Shown: one piece after another, positions 11,060 through 22,426 of the stretch
Layout: every line of letters begins with the position of its first letter
Numbering within the stretch: position 1 is the stretch's first letter
Notes under the pieces: generated by a model
The model's database searches: none
What the model was told of the DNA's origin: nothing
Seen by the model: the letters and a program-made list of their open reading frames with translations, nothing else
Assembly: GCA_039654915.1 (NCBI GenBank)
Contig: CM077600.1
Span: 45,554,492 to 45,618,491 of the forward strand
From: Aquilaria yunnanensis
Lineage: Eukaryota > Streptophyta > Magnoliopsida > Malvales > Thymelaeaceae
Direction of reading: 5' to 3'
DNA length: 64,000 bases
Translations under genes and position numbers: made by a program

Positions 11060-11745
11060 GTAAGCGGTCTACATCCATGCCCTAGCTATAAACCGCAGAC
11101 CCCCTAAAAGTGAACCACAATCAAAGCGGGTCATATTCAAAAGGTCTCAGTGTTCATATTTAGACCTCAGTTATGAATCGTATACCTCTTAAAAGTAAAC
11201 CACAATCATGGCAGTTCACATTTAGGGACGCATGCAGTTCACATTAAGGCCCCAACTATGAACTGCAAACCCCCTAAAAGTGAACCACACTTAAGGCGGT
11301 TCACATTCAGAAGATCATGTAGTTCATATTTAGGCCCATCTATAAACCTTAGACCCCATAAAAGTAAACAACAATTTAGGCAATTTGAGGCGGTGATGCG
11401 GTTCATGTTAAGACCCCCAGCTATAAACTGCAGACCCACTAAAAGTAAACCACAGTCAAAACGGTTCATATTTAGGGGATCATGTGGTTCACAATCAGGC
11501 CCCAAATATGAACTGCAGACCCCCTAACAATGAACCAAAGTCAAGGTGGTTCACATTCAGGCCCCAACTATGAACCATAGACCTTTTAAAAGTAAACCAC
11601 ACTAAAGGCAGTTCACATTCAGGGAGTCATGCGGTTTACATTCAAGCCCCAGCTATGAACCACAAACCCTTTAAGAGTGAACCACAATCAAGGCGGTTTA
11701 CATTCAATGAGTCATGTGGTTCATATTCAAGCCTAAGTTATAAAA
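11060..11745. repeat. Degenerate tandem repeat, about 85-bp unit, 8 copies
   Basis: A phrase like AACTATGAACTGCAGACCCC recurs at about 11,083, 11,169, 11,256, 11,337, 11,419, 11,504, 11,566 and 11,651, mostly 81-87 bp apart. Each unit also has AAGTGAACCACAATCAA followed by GCGGTTCACATT, so GTGAACCAC and its inverse GTGGTTCAC alternate and give hairpin potential. Opposing ORFs here are products of the repeat. Confidence 0.9.
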
Positions 11746-11749
11746 TTTA

Positions 11750-12985
11750 TGTTATCATTTTTTTTCTTTTCATAATTGACTTTTTTTGGCTCATCATCGC
11801 AATTTTCCTTTAACAATCATTTTTTTAATACTCAAAATACATTTTTACTTCCTTAAACACCTTTCCATTTTTGCTTCATGCCACCCTACTATTTAACACA
11901 AATATTCCCTAGACATGCGCTTTACATCATACAAAAGTATTTATACCCATGAAAAATCGTTAATAACCTAACAAGCACAATATGCACAAATGAATCATAG
12001 TATTCCTAACACCAATTTTAGAGACCAATAACCTACACAGAATACAATTCCTTCAATTCCTCTAATACCCACACTCATTATACTATATGTCACAAAACGT
12101 AAACTTACTTTTTAAAAGATTATGAATTCTTTGCCTTGCTTTTCATCATTTTTCGGGTGTCGAATCCTTCTTATACACAATGCTATTTCCCGATGATTTG
12201 CAACAATGTTGTGCTCGACTCTCCTTTGACTTTCTCTGTCTCTCTCTCTCTAAATCCAACTCATCACCCTACATTCTTATCAAGCTTTGGACGATTTTTG
12301 CTCTTGATTGCTCGCTGACTTTGTTTTGGCCTGCCTCTTTCAAATTTTATGTTTTTTTTCTTTTTCTCTCCCTCAAATTAGAAAATGATAATTAATGTTA
12401 TAGAATAAGTAGGTTACTGGTTAACCTATAAACTACCATTTAATGACTGTGGTTACTCATTCTAATCTAACGATTTCAGATGTTGCTGTGGTAATTTTCC
12501 GTAGTTAGACGGCTGCAGCATTATAGAAGGCTTTATTGCATGTGCAGCTATGAGCGGTCAGCTATACCCTTTGCTACAAAGTGGTCACTTAACTAAGAAA
12601 TAGTTTAAAAAATTTAAATTAAATTGTTTAACTATCATAAAAGCAAATTACCTATATAGGTAATCAATATTTTTTTTCAAATTTATTCGATTAGTCATAG
12701 GGAGGGAAAATTAGAGATACTATGATTTCAAAATAGTTGATATTATTTAACATTTAATTTTTAAAATTTTAAAGTGTAGGATGATTACTTAAAACTTCAA
12801 AGATTTGTTTGTATCAATCTTATATAAGAATCTATTCCAAAAATTATCAAATATAAATAGTTAAAATAGAATGAAACTTTGTAGGAAATAAAAGGGGAAA
12901 ATTAGATGAATACAAAATTTTTGTATAAATATTTTCATTATTATATTTTAAAATATAATTGTTATTGTATTGACTATTTGATTTG
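11750..12985. other. AT-rich intergenic DNA, nothing recognised
   Basis: No coding match, terminal repeats or RNA gene seen. Confidence 0.5.
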
Positions 12986-12987
12986 TA

Positions 12988-13179
12988 ATGTTTAATTTAG
13001 TGATAAAAAGTTTTTATATAAGTTTATGTTTCAATAAAAATTATGTTTTTAAATGATTTTTAGAAAAATATCTAATAAATATGAAACATTTAATTTAGTG
13101 ATGAAAAGTTGTTATAGAAAATTATGTTTCAGTAAAATTTATGTTATTAAATGCTTTTTAGAAAAATATCTAGTAAATC
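12988..13179. repeat. Tandem duplication of ~95 bp
   Basis: Two diverged copies (about 12,988-13,080 and 13,085-13,179) share TTTAATTTAGTGATAAAAAG and TTTTTAGAAAAATATCTA in the same order. Confidence 0.75.
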
Positions 13180-13650
13180 TCGCATGTGAAAATTTACTTC
13201 TTTCAGTTAGATTGTCATCACATGTAGGATTAACAGTGACACGCATTAAAAAATTTTAGAAATGCTACCAACTGCTTAAAATACTTGGGAGTTAAATGCT
13301 AACGAGTATCAAATTCTGGGACTCATGACATCTTTATCCATTAATAATATGAATTTAGTGAAACTGTGGATACAAAAAAAAAAATTCTTTGCTTTTCACC
13401 AAAAACTGGAAAGTGTTTTTATATATATTATTCATAAAAAAAAAACTTTAATTCCCCCTCTCTCATTCTCCAGGGGCCTTGCCTTGACTTATTTTAGAAT
13501 TAAATTTGAGAAATGAAGAAATAATAGGATTAAATACATTGATTGTTAAGTTCTAACATTTGGGATTAAATTGAAACAATTAAACAAATATAAGGATTTG
13601 ACATGATATTTTCATTTATGCTTAAAGGAATGAAATTGAAGGACTACGCT

Positions 13651-13993
13651 TAAGGGTGAAAAATGAACGAACAACTTGAACTCGCCTTAAGTTTGGCTCT
13701 GTTTAGTGCTCGTTCATGAACTCATTCAAACTGTTATCAAGTTATGTAAAAATAAAATTTTAAGTTCGATATAAAATTCAAACCATACTTGATTTATTCA
13801 TTACTCACCTAGATTCACCTCATTTTTTCTTAATTCGAGTGAATAACTCAATCTTGATCAGTTCAAAACTCGTTTATAGCTCATTTATATTCTTTTTAAT
13901 TTAAATATGAACAAAATATCAAACTCAATGAATATTTCAAATTAAATATGATTAACCTATTACTCAGCTCAAATGAACTCGTTTTTAGCCTTA
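13651..13993. mobile_element. hAT-like MITE, 343 bp
   Basis: The ends are TAAGGGTGAAAAATGAACG and, in reverse complement on the right, TAAGGCTAAAAACGAGTTC. The flanks are the 8-bp duplication actacgct (13,643-13,650) and actacgtt (13,994-14,001), 7 of 8 matching. The interior is non-coding. Confidence 0.75.
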
Positions 13994-14219
13994 ACTACGT
14001 TTATGATAGATAGATAGTTAATAGGGAATTTGAAATATTTCTTATTTTAGGAATCACTTGCAATAGAGGGATAACTTAGGGATCTGCACTACAATTTAAC
14101 CTAATGTTGTTTTAGTAATATTATATTGTTATTGGAATTGAGTAACCAGATTGAGAAAAAATAAATAAAATACTAGTGTTAGTGATGTAAACTCACATTG
14201 AACTATAGTGATCATATTT

Positions 14220-14600
14220 GCGTGTTTTTCAGTTAGAAGGAGAAAAAAAGGGGGGTAGAGTTAGAGAGAGGAATTGGATGCAAGGAAGAAAGCGGTGCGG
14301 GAAGAGAGTGACAGACAATCCGAAGGTGGGGAAGACAAAACATCGCCATTCGCCAAGCCGTTGAAAGAAAGAAAGAGAAGGGAGGGAGAGAGGTGGCGGG
14401 AGGGGAGGGTCACGCGCACTTAAACGCGACGTGGAATCGAAGCGCCTAAGTGTTGGCGTACAAACAGCGGCATTTATATCTCCATTTCCGACACCGACAG
14501 CTTGCTTTCAAGCCACATTTCTCCCCAGTCTCCCGCTCGGCTCCAACCGCGCCCGCGCCGTCCTTCACATGCCCCTCGTTTCCTTGCTAGTTACTAGTTA
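14220..14600 (+). promoter_or_regulatory. Orphan promoter-like, CpG-rich region
   Basis: This block is GC- and CpG-rich within AT-rich DNA. In order on the plus strand it has a GA-rich stretch, an ACGTGG core (CGACGTGGAATC), a TATA-like CATTTATATCTCC near 14,473 and a C/T-rich leader-like stretch. The first ATG (14,570) opens an ORF of only 10 codons. A Mutator-like element begins about 230 bp further on. It looks like the 5' end of a gene whose body is missing. Confidence 0.35.
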
Positions 14601-14828
14601 AGGGTTAGAGGGACCATAAAGTTGAGCAGAATTGAACCTAGTCTAAAACATTTTTATTGGGTTTGTTTGGATTGGGTAATGATACTTCGAGAATTGGTTT
14701 CATTATTGGAAAATATGTTGATCTTCAAGTTGGTTCCAGTTCAATAAGCCCACTCAAAATAAAACTGAATCAAAGATATACAAATTGATATATTATACCA
14801 CAACTCAAAATAAACATGGTTTTAAAAA

Positions 14829-15771
14829 GGCCAAAATGCACATATAGTCCTCCAACTTGACAAACTCGAGCGAGTTAGTCCTTGTTGTTTGACTCACTGC
14901 GAGTTAGTCCTCTAACTTTCCAGATTTAGCGTTTTAGTCCATAAAGTTTGCTAAACTAAACGAGTTAGTCTATCTTCTAACAGAAGGCGTCTAGCTCAGT
15001 GAGGGTTTAACTTAACGCCGTCTGTTAGTGAATAGGTAGATTAAAAACGAACAGAGGCGGCAGCGATGATGGAGCATTCGAGTTCGACTATTCGAGCTCC
15101 ACCACATCGAAGTCATCAAGCAAGAAACCAAAGATCGGTGACAGAGGCGACGTAATGGAGGCATGAATTTGTTGTTGAGGACGGCAGAGGGTGGCGATTC
15201 GATGAGAATCGATTCGACAGAGGTCGGTGATTTGCGATTCGAGAGATGCAAGACCGATGGGACATAGGAGATTCGGCAATCAAGGAGATGCGAGACTGAT
15301 GGGAGGTAGGAGACGAGATCGACCCGAGTTGGAAAGGTAAGACCGATGGCAAGGGGAAGCAGGGGGTCGGTAGGAAAGGGGCAATAAAGCATCAAAGGCA
15401 TCGGAAATGGATGGGTATGAGAGCGTTAAAGGCGGTGAATGGGTGAGGTTGGATATGGGCGTTGAATTTTTTGGGGGTTGATGGCGAATCGGCAATCAAT
15501 TTTTTAGGGCGGCGCGTTAGCGACTTGGAGGAGCGTTTTTGTTCCCCCTGTTTCTCACCTAACCCAGCTCAGCAAAGCCTCCCAAGCCCCATGCCACATC
15601 ATCACACATATAACCCTGCCACGCCACATCAGCAGCACATAAGCCTTTCATCCAATTTGGACTAACTCACAAATTTTTTTCAAGTTGAAGGACTATAACA
15701 CAATGAGTCAAAGATAAAGGACTAACTCATTAGAGTTAGCCAAGTTGAGGGACCATATGCGCATTTTGGCC
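14829..15771. mobile_element. Mutator-like element, 943 bp, GC-rich interior
   Basis: Inverted ends of about 55 bp: GGCCAAAATGCACATATAGT on the left and GGCCAAAATGCGCATATGGT on the right (reverse complement). They are flanked by a perfect 9-bp duplication, ttttaaaaa (14,820-14,828 and 15,772-15,780). The interior (about 15,010-15,600) is GC-rich with several overlapping ORFs, which could be acquired host sequence, but I recognise no protein in it. Confidence 0.88.
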
Positions 15772-15781
15772 TTTTAAAAAT

Positions 15782-16401
15782 GCAGAAATATCAAATTTGT
15801 CATTAATATTTTTGGTAGAGAGAAAATATGACACTATAGTTTTTTGGGGCTAATATGCCACTAATATTTTAAAATAGGTCGAATATGTCATTGTCATTTA
15901 GAAAATAATGGAAAATGATAAAAATAGTAAATTTTGAAATATTGGGGTTATTATATATCTTTAAAAAAATATCAGGACTTATGAGATTTTTGTCAAAGGA
16001 TGGTCTGATGTTTCCCATCAGCTTTGTCATTCTCTCCGTCACCAGCACCCTAGCTCCATCGCTGCCCTCCCTTTGTCTCTGCTGTCTAATCTCTTCGCCA
16101 ACATTTAAGAGCGAGAGTGAGAGTGAGAATGAGAGCCTAATTACAAAAAGTCTTTAAAATTTGTTAAAATTTACACTATCACCCAAAAATTTTAAGATTT
16201 GTCATTTTTAACATTTTTTGTTAACATTTTAATGTTTTTCGTTAGATTTTTAACGGTCAATGACATATCCACTCTTAATTTGAAATTTCAATGGCATATT
16301 TGGCCATTTTAAAACATTAGTGTGAGATTGGGTAAAAAAAAATTATAATAGCATATCCGCTCCCAACCCAAAACATTAGTGACAAATTTGATATTTTTAC
16401 C
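15782..16401. mobile_element. Mutator-like MITE, about 620 bp
   Basis: Terminal inverted repeats of about 130 bp: AATATCAAATTTGTCATTAA near the left end pairs with AATATCAAATTTGTCACTAA read back from the right end, and further blocks (ATATGCCA, TTTTAAAATAGG/TGG) pair in order. The flanks are tttaaaaat and tttaaaaaa (8 of 9). The left flank overlaps the target duplication of the preceding element. A short GC-rich core lies near 16,020-16,110. Confidence 0.75.
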
Positions 16402-16950
16402 TTTAAAAAAAATTTAATCCACTCCTAGAACCCAAAACCAAAAAGGACTAGAATCATGGTTGAGTTTTTTTGTTTTTTTTTTTCTTTTTCGTTCTCTTCA
16501 GTTGTATGATGTACATATCATAATTATAAAGTTCAATAAAATTTCTTTTAAAACAACACTCGAATAACTAAAAATAATTGAATATATCAGCATTCACAAT
16601 ATTCAGACATATTTAGCAAAATTTGAAACTCCTTCTAAGTTTAAATGCACATGTAATTTATACTGCAGAGGCAAATTCGAAAGTTAGCGATAGCATTATG
16701 TTATGTTAAGTCTGGTGCCTAAAATTAAGGATAAAATACTCTCATTATATAATTTTTCATAAAAAAATAGATGAGTATATATGTAAAAAATCTGAATTAT
16801 GATTCTAGTTCTTTTTTGTTCTGGGAGTGAATTGAAATTTGTTTGAAACTATGGTTATTTTATGTTGAGTCGATTCAACTAAAAAATTGACCTATTATAC
16901 AACTTCCAATATTTTTTTCAAGAGTGACCTATTATATATACATAATCATA

Positions 16951-18651
16951 GGTAAACTTCATTGTAAGTCCCTCAACTTGTTTTCTTAACCTATCTAAGT
17001 CACTTAGCTTTGTTTTGTCCTAGTAAGCTCATTTTTTCATATAGCGTGTCTTATTGAGATCCTTTTCATCATTTGAGCTGTTAATTTTAATGAAATCTTG
17101 GTAAAAATGATAACTCTTGTCCTTATATTTTCTTCATCATACTTCTAGCACCCTATAATTTATTTATTCTACTTCTAGCACACTAATACTCAACCATTTT
17201 CATTTTCTCCTTTTACCCACCCAATTCTCTAAGCAAATAATACTTCAAAAATTCAAATTTTCATAATTTTATTAACATAAAATTAAACCCCTATTAGGAA
17301 CGACTTAATTAGGAAAAGACAAAAAAAAAAAAAAAAGGGGGAAAAATGCATTTTCACCATCTTGCAAATTCAAAACCATAACAAGAACAATCTTTTCGTC
17401 ATCCGTCCGGGAAGTTCCATGTCATCGGATTTGTAGTAGAAGATTTCCCTATTATTTCCATGGACACCGAGTCCCTCGGCATCGTCTATAAGCCGGCCGA
17501 GGGGCGACTTCTGCTATCGAGATGTTGATTCACATTACGGCAGCTGTAAAACCAATGCCGGTGATTCAGATCGATCTTATGCTGTCCGATTTTAACGGGA
17601 ATATGCCGAATCTCGTGGCCAAAGACACTCATTGGGAATTCAATTTTAGGAATTTCGATGTCGCTCGTGACACCCACTCTCACGGCTCCGTCGAGCTTGT
17701 TCTTCGTCAAGGCATTGATTTCGAGAAAAACCAGCAGGCGAGCGTCGGTTCCTTCCATGACTTTGGCTATTTCGTTAAGTGCAGGTGAGTGGCAGTTAAA
17801 AAACTAGAGGGTGAGCGACGGGGCTTCAACTTCCGGTGGGCTTATAACCTACTGAATATGGACCCGGAGAAACATATATCACAACAATGGGATTGATGGG
17901 GTTGCTGACATCGGCAAGCATGCAGGTGCTGTGGCAAGCGTCCAACTTCGGCAGACATGCAAAAAGCTCTGGAGTCGTTGCTAAGGAGGATGGCAAGGCA
18001 GAGGCATTCGAAGAAGACGGTGAGGGACCAGACGGGGTTTGACCTGGGAGCAGCAGGGGTCAGTTTTTTTTTTTTGTTTCAGTCTTGTTAAATTTTTTTT
18101 CTTCAATCTGTTTTTCTGCAAGTTAATGGTGCTATCAAATTTGGAGTATAAAATTTGAATCAGATCTGATTCATTTTCTGGATTTGTTGAATTTGGTTGT
18201 TTTGGATCTTCTAGTCTTTTGCTGTTAAATTTGGCTATTTTTCAATTTGATTCCATTTGTTGAACTTTGGTGTTGTGGTGCTGTGAAATTTGCATCTTTT
18301 TTGTTTTTGGTTTTGAATTCAATTTTGATTTGTTGATTCGTTTTCTTAATTTTTTTATATTGGATTAGAATCTCTAATTCAATTCTGTCGGATCCGGAGT
18401 AAATGAGGTGGAGATGGTAATTGATATGTTAGATCTATAAGTTTTAGGAACCCGCAATAAAGATGAAGAAATTCTATGGACTGAAGTTGTCATATTCAAC
18501 AAAGATTTCATCAAAGTTTACAGCTCAAATGATAGAGAGGACACCAATAGAATGTATTATATGAGGTAAGAAAGCTAGTTAGAACAAAATAGAATTATAC
18601 AACCTTGATAGAACAAGAAAAAAATTAAGAATCTATGGTGGAGTTTACTCC
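16951..18651. mobile_element. Probable Mutator-like element carrying a host gene fragment
   Basis: The left terminal region (GTAAACTTCATTGTAAGTCC, then TTGTTTTCTTAACCTA, CTTCATCATACTTCTAGCAC) is homologous to the terminal repeat of the well-bounded element at 46,012-47,407. A short matching right end, GGAGTAAACTCCACCATAG in reverse complement, ends at 18,651. The 9-bp flanks ataatcata and ataattgta agree at 7 of 9. The right arm is poorly conserved, so this border is tentative. The element contains the CAF1-like fragment. Confidence 0.5.
17402..17788 (+). pseudogene. CCR4-associated factor 1 (CAF1) deadenylase fragment
   Basis: CAF1 is the DEDD-type 3'-5' exonuclease of the CCR4-NOT mRNA deadenylation complex. 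Landmarks of the family appear in order but in several frames: VREV, then FPIISMDTESLGIVY (containing the D-x-E of the first exonuclease motif), then after a frame change IQIDLMLSDFNGNMPNL, WEFNFRNFDVARDTH, SVELVLRQGIDFEKN and finally FHDFGYFVKC. Pieces between VREV and FP, and between GIDFEKN and FHDFGY, are missing, and everything after FGYFVKC, including later catalytic motifs, is absent or unrecognisable. Plant CAF1 proteins are about 270-290 residues and usually intronless, so this is a shuffled, non-functional fragment. It sits inside a probable Mutator-like element, suggesting transposon capture. Confidence 0.8.
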
Positions 18652-18825
18652 ATAATTGTAGTTGAGAGTGACTAGGTGGTCTTCATCTTATTCAATGAAA
18701 TTTGTAATATGAGCTTTGTCCAAATTAGAACTCTCCTGATCTTAGCTAACTCCATCTCAAGAAATATTTTTATGTATTTATAATAATGTATATAAAATTT
18801 ATACTCTCTCCTTTACAAGTTCTTT

Positions 18826-20907
18826 GTATTACAATGATAAATTATTTCTCTTGATAGAATTGTCAAATGATTGGGATTCAAATTCAGTTCTCTGTTAGTA
18901 TAGATGAGGTTTATGGTGTTGTGGCAGTTCAATATGCGTCAACATTAATCATGAATATAAACAGTGGTAATCATTGATAAAAAACAAATTTCATAAAAAT
19001 GAAATAAAAAAACAAGAACCGGGATAAAAAGTTATGGTAAAGTTTTGAGACTAAGAAAGAAAAGAAAAAAAAAATCAAAGTATCAAAAGATAAACCGTGG
19101 AAACTAAAATTTTGTTTTAGAAAAGAAAAATAATATGAAAAAGTTAATAATATAAGATAAAAAGTGAATTTTCACCGACAAAAAATGGAGTTTAATGATT
19201 AATAAATAAAAAAAAAGGTCTTCAGAGCAAGAGAGTAAATATAAAGAGTTTAAGAATTAGAGGCTTAACTATCAATTTAACAAAGAAAAAAAGAAAATAA
19301 ATGAAAACATTAGATAAAACAAATCAGCTTGAACCATATAAAAAAGTAAATAACTCATAGTGACTAAAGTTTTATTTTAAAAAATTAAAAAAAAAAGTTA
19401 AACAAAGTCACTATGGTTGATTAAAAAAAAGAAATGAAACAAATGATGATTACCAAGATTTTGCTTTAGAAGACAATAAATAAAAGAAAATGACAAAAAA
19501 CTTAGATATTAAGAGAACAAATAGAGAGATTTGATGACTTGCACATCATTTTTTTATAATAAAATTTAATAATAATAGTATAAAACACGTTACGTGCTTT
19601 AAAACAATGCATATTTTTTTGTTAATAAAAAAACAATTCAATAAAAATTTTCATTTCTTATCAACACAAAATCAAAATTTTAATATCGATGAAAAATTTA
19701 TATAGAAAAATTCACTTTCAAATTTAAAAATTATGGACCAAATTACTTTATTAAACTATAGAACTTAAAATAAATAATCGATGCTATAAAATTTAATAAT
19801 CAATAATGATAAAAAAATGACAGAAATACAAAACAATGTTTAATATATGTTAATCAATTAACAATCTAATCATTAACTTAATAAGGATAAAAAGAAAAGA
19901 AAGTAAAAAAAAAGAACTATCTAAAGCCGAATCAACCAGAGCCAGGGCAAAAGTAGGCAAATTATAATGATTAAAGTTTCATTTTAGAAAACAAAAATAA
20001 ATAAAATTAATAAAAAAAAGTTAGGATCAAGACAAAAAAAATGGAAAAACTTTAAGTATTAAGAATATAACAGTTGATTTAATGAAAATAAAAAAAATTT
20101 ATCTAAAAAATAAACAAATTATGGTTACCAATATCTTACTTCAGAAGATAGTATATGGAAAACAACAAAAAAATAGATTAGGGGCTGAGAAAGCAAATAG
20201 AAAATCTAATTAAATAGTTATAAAATTTGGAGACCAAAATGTAATACGGGCGTCACTCAGTGTTAAAAATGGAAAAATTAAAAAGTTAGGGACTGAAACC
20301 ACGCTGTAACTGTAACAAACGTGACAGACTAAAACTAAAAAAATTACAATATAGGTCCTCAGAAAGATGAGAGCCATACAAAAAGAGGATAGAACTAAAA
20401 CAAGAGCAATTCGCATCCTTAAAAAACAAAAAATAAAAACAAAACAAAACAACAAAAAAAAAACTATTTACCTATAGTAATCAGCAATGAAATCCCATCA
20501 TCTTTTAAAATATAGTATATAATGTGATAAAATCAAGTTATATAATGCAGTGTCGGACCATCATTTTCTTTTTTCTGACTCATCCCTTTTTGTTTTACAG
20601 CCGAAGCATCGCTTAATACATTAATCATTGCCACTAGATGATCGTGTACTTGCTCCACTGGTATTATAATCCCGAAATTTTATTATTACTTAGAGTTCAA
20701 ATTATGAGTGAAATAAAGATTCCTTCCCTAAAAGGCACAAGTACAAACGATTGCCTTCAAATTATTTTGAATTATACGTCGTAACAATGTAACGACGATT
20801 CTTGAAATATCATAATTCGCACGAATAGAGACTGGTTAAGCTGCACTGAATTTGAATCCCAATCGTTTGATAAGTCTATCAAGAGAAATAATTTATCATT
20901 GTAATAC
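18826..20907. repeat. A-rich block bounded by 62-bp inverted repeats
   Basis: GTATTACAATGATAAATTA at 18,826 and the following 43 bp recur in inverted orientation at 20,846-20,907 with few differences. The 2 kb between is extremely A-rich on the plus strand and contains degenerate tandem phrases such as AAAGTTTTATTTTAGAAAA and TATGGTTACCAA. No ORF of interest. It may be a non-autonomous element of unknown class; target duplications were not evident. Confidence 0.6.
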
Positions 20908-21707
20908 AATCAATTTATACGTTGATAATGTGTCAAAAACCAGCAAACAAAATATAAATATGTATGTTCTTATGTGAGAAAGATTTTTTTTTTTTTTTTT
21001 GAATTTCGACGGGCACAACATAGTATTGGAGCGAAATAATGTTTAGGATCTAGTCAATGTTCAATGAATGAATTTGGGACTTCTAATTGGAGGTACTTTC
21101 CTCCTCTCAAATAAAACCTGGCTAGTATCCTAGCCCCTCAAGAGTGTCTCAAGCTCCTTCAAAATGCTCCAATAGTAGCTTAAAAAAACAAAAAACCAAG
21201 AAGAAGAGTCTAAAACTCTAGTACTTGTTCTCCGATTGCATCCCAGAATGGCCTCCAATCCTAAAAGAATATTGTCTTTGTCTCACCTAACCTTTTGGAT
21301 AAAAACTCTTCTTTAATAGCAAGTTAGAATTCAAACAGGAGGGTTGGGGGGCCACATTTTCCGTGTGCAGTGGCGCCTCAGTGCTAGAATAGGAGAGAAA
21401 GTGGTGCTGTAGTGCCAACCAGTCGAAAGGTTGGAGCCGCAGTACCGCTGGTGTTGCACAATGGCGGAGCCATGTTTAAAATTGCTCCCACTGAATTTTG
21501 GGGAAATTGCATTTTTAGTATTGTATCTTTAATAAAATTTATAACATGACCCCATAGATTTTAAAGTTTATGGTTATATATTATAAAAGAATTATCTATC
21601 ACCCCCACTGAAATTTTTTTCTAGCTCCACCTTTAGCATTGCAGCACTGTTACAACAAACATGGATAGTGAGTTTTCTTATTTGGCAATGCAGCATCGCC
21701 TTCTGGC
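20908..21707. other. Intergenic DNA, nothing recognised
   Basis: Contains a T-run near 20,986. No gene or clear repeat was identified. Confidence 0.5.
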
Positions 21708-21715
21708 ATTGCGGC

Positions 21716-22418
21716 TAGGGGTGAAAGATTTTAACCTTAACCAAAAACCCGATGTATAGGGTTAGGTTAGGGTCCAGTCAATGAAGTGAAGAACAAATAT
21801 TCGGGCCAACCCGAACCCGATCTTATTTAAAGACTCAAAAGTCGAGTTGGTTTGGGTTAAACTCGAAACCACCCAATTGACCCGATTTTGAGAATTTCCT
21901 ATATACCTAGCCTAGCTCAATACACTAACTTGTTTAGGATCATTGCACCTAAGCCCAGCCTAACCCTAAACTAAGTGTTAGTGACTCCTAATCCCTATCC
22001 CACCCCGCTGTTGTGCAACAACCTGTTGCTCTCTTTGCATCTCATGCTCTACTCGAGTTTGCTTTTCTGCCCTCACCCTACCCTCCATCGCCTAGTGGTC
22101 ACCTTCCTTGCCCTCATTATCTTGCATTCTCCGTCCATTGTCCTTCCCGTTACCTCATCCTCCATGCGTAATGTTGCTTTCGTGTTGTCCTTCATCCCTT
22201 GCCTTTGCCTTTTGTGCCTTTCGTGGTGGAGGAAATGGCTATCGGCAATGGGGTGTTAGGTAAACTTGGCCCTAACCTTATATTTTTGGGTTAGGGCTGG
22301 TTTGGGTTGAGCCAATAAATAGGGTAGGATTGGGTTACATTTTTTCGGATGGAGAAGTTATTTAAAAATTTCGGGTTCCGAACCAAACTTGACAATAAAC
22401 CCAAAATTTACAACCCTA
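21716..22418 (+). mobile_element. hAT-like non-autonomous element, 703 bp
   Basis: The ends are TAGGGGTGAAAGATTTT and, in reverse complement on the right, TAGGGTTGTAAATTTTG. Flanks attgcggc (21,708-21,715) and gttgcgac (22,419-22,426) agree at 6 of 8, consistent with an aged 8-bp hAT duplication. Arms rich in GGGTTAGG and AACCCGA surround a C/T-rich core. The same family occurs at 5665-8070 in the other orientation. The ORF in the core (21,975-22,259) resembles no transposase. Confidence 0.8.
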
Positions 22419-22426
22419 GTTGCGAC

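Noticed and set aside
11239..11527. Opposing ORFs of 88-89 codons
   Set aside because: Products of the ~85-bp tandem repeat read on both strands.
15012..15665. 129-codon minus ORF and overlapping plus ORFs
   Set aside because: They fall in the GC-rich interior of a Mutator-like element. No recognisable family; captured DNA is possible but unsupported.
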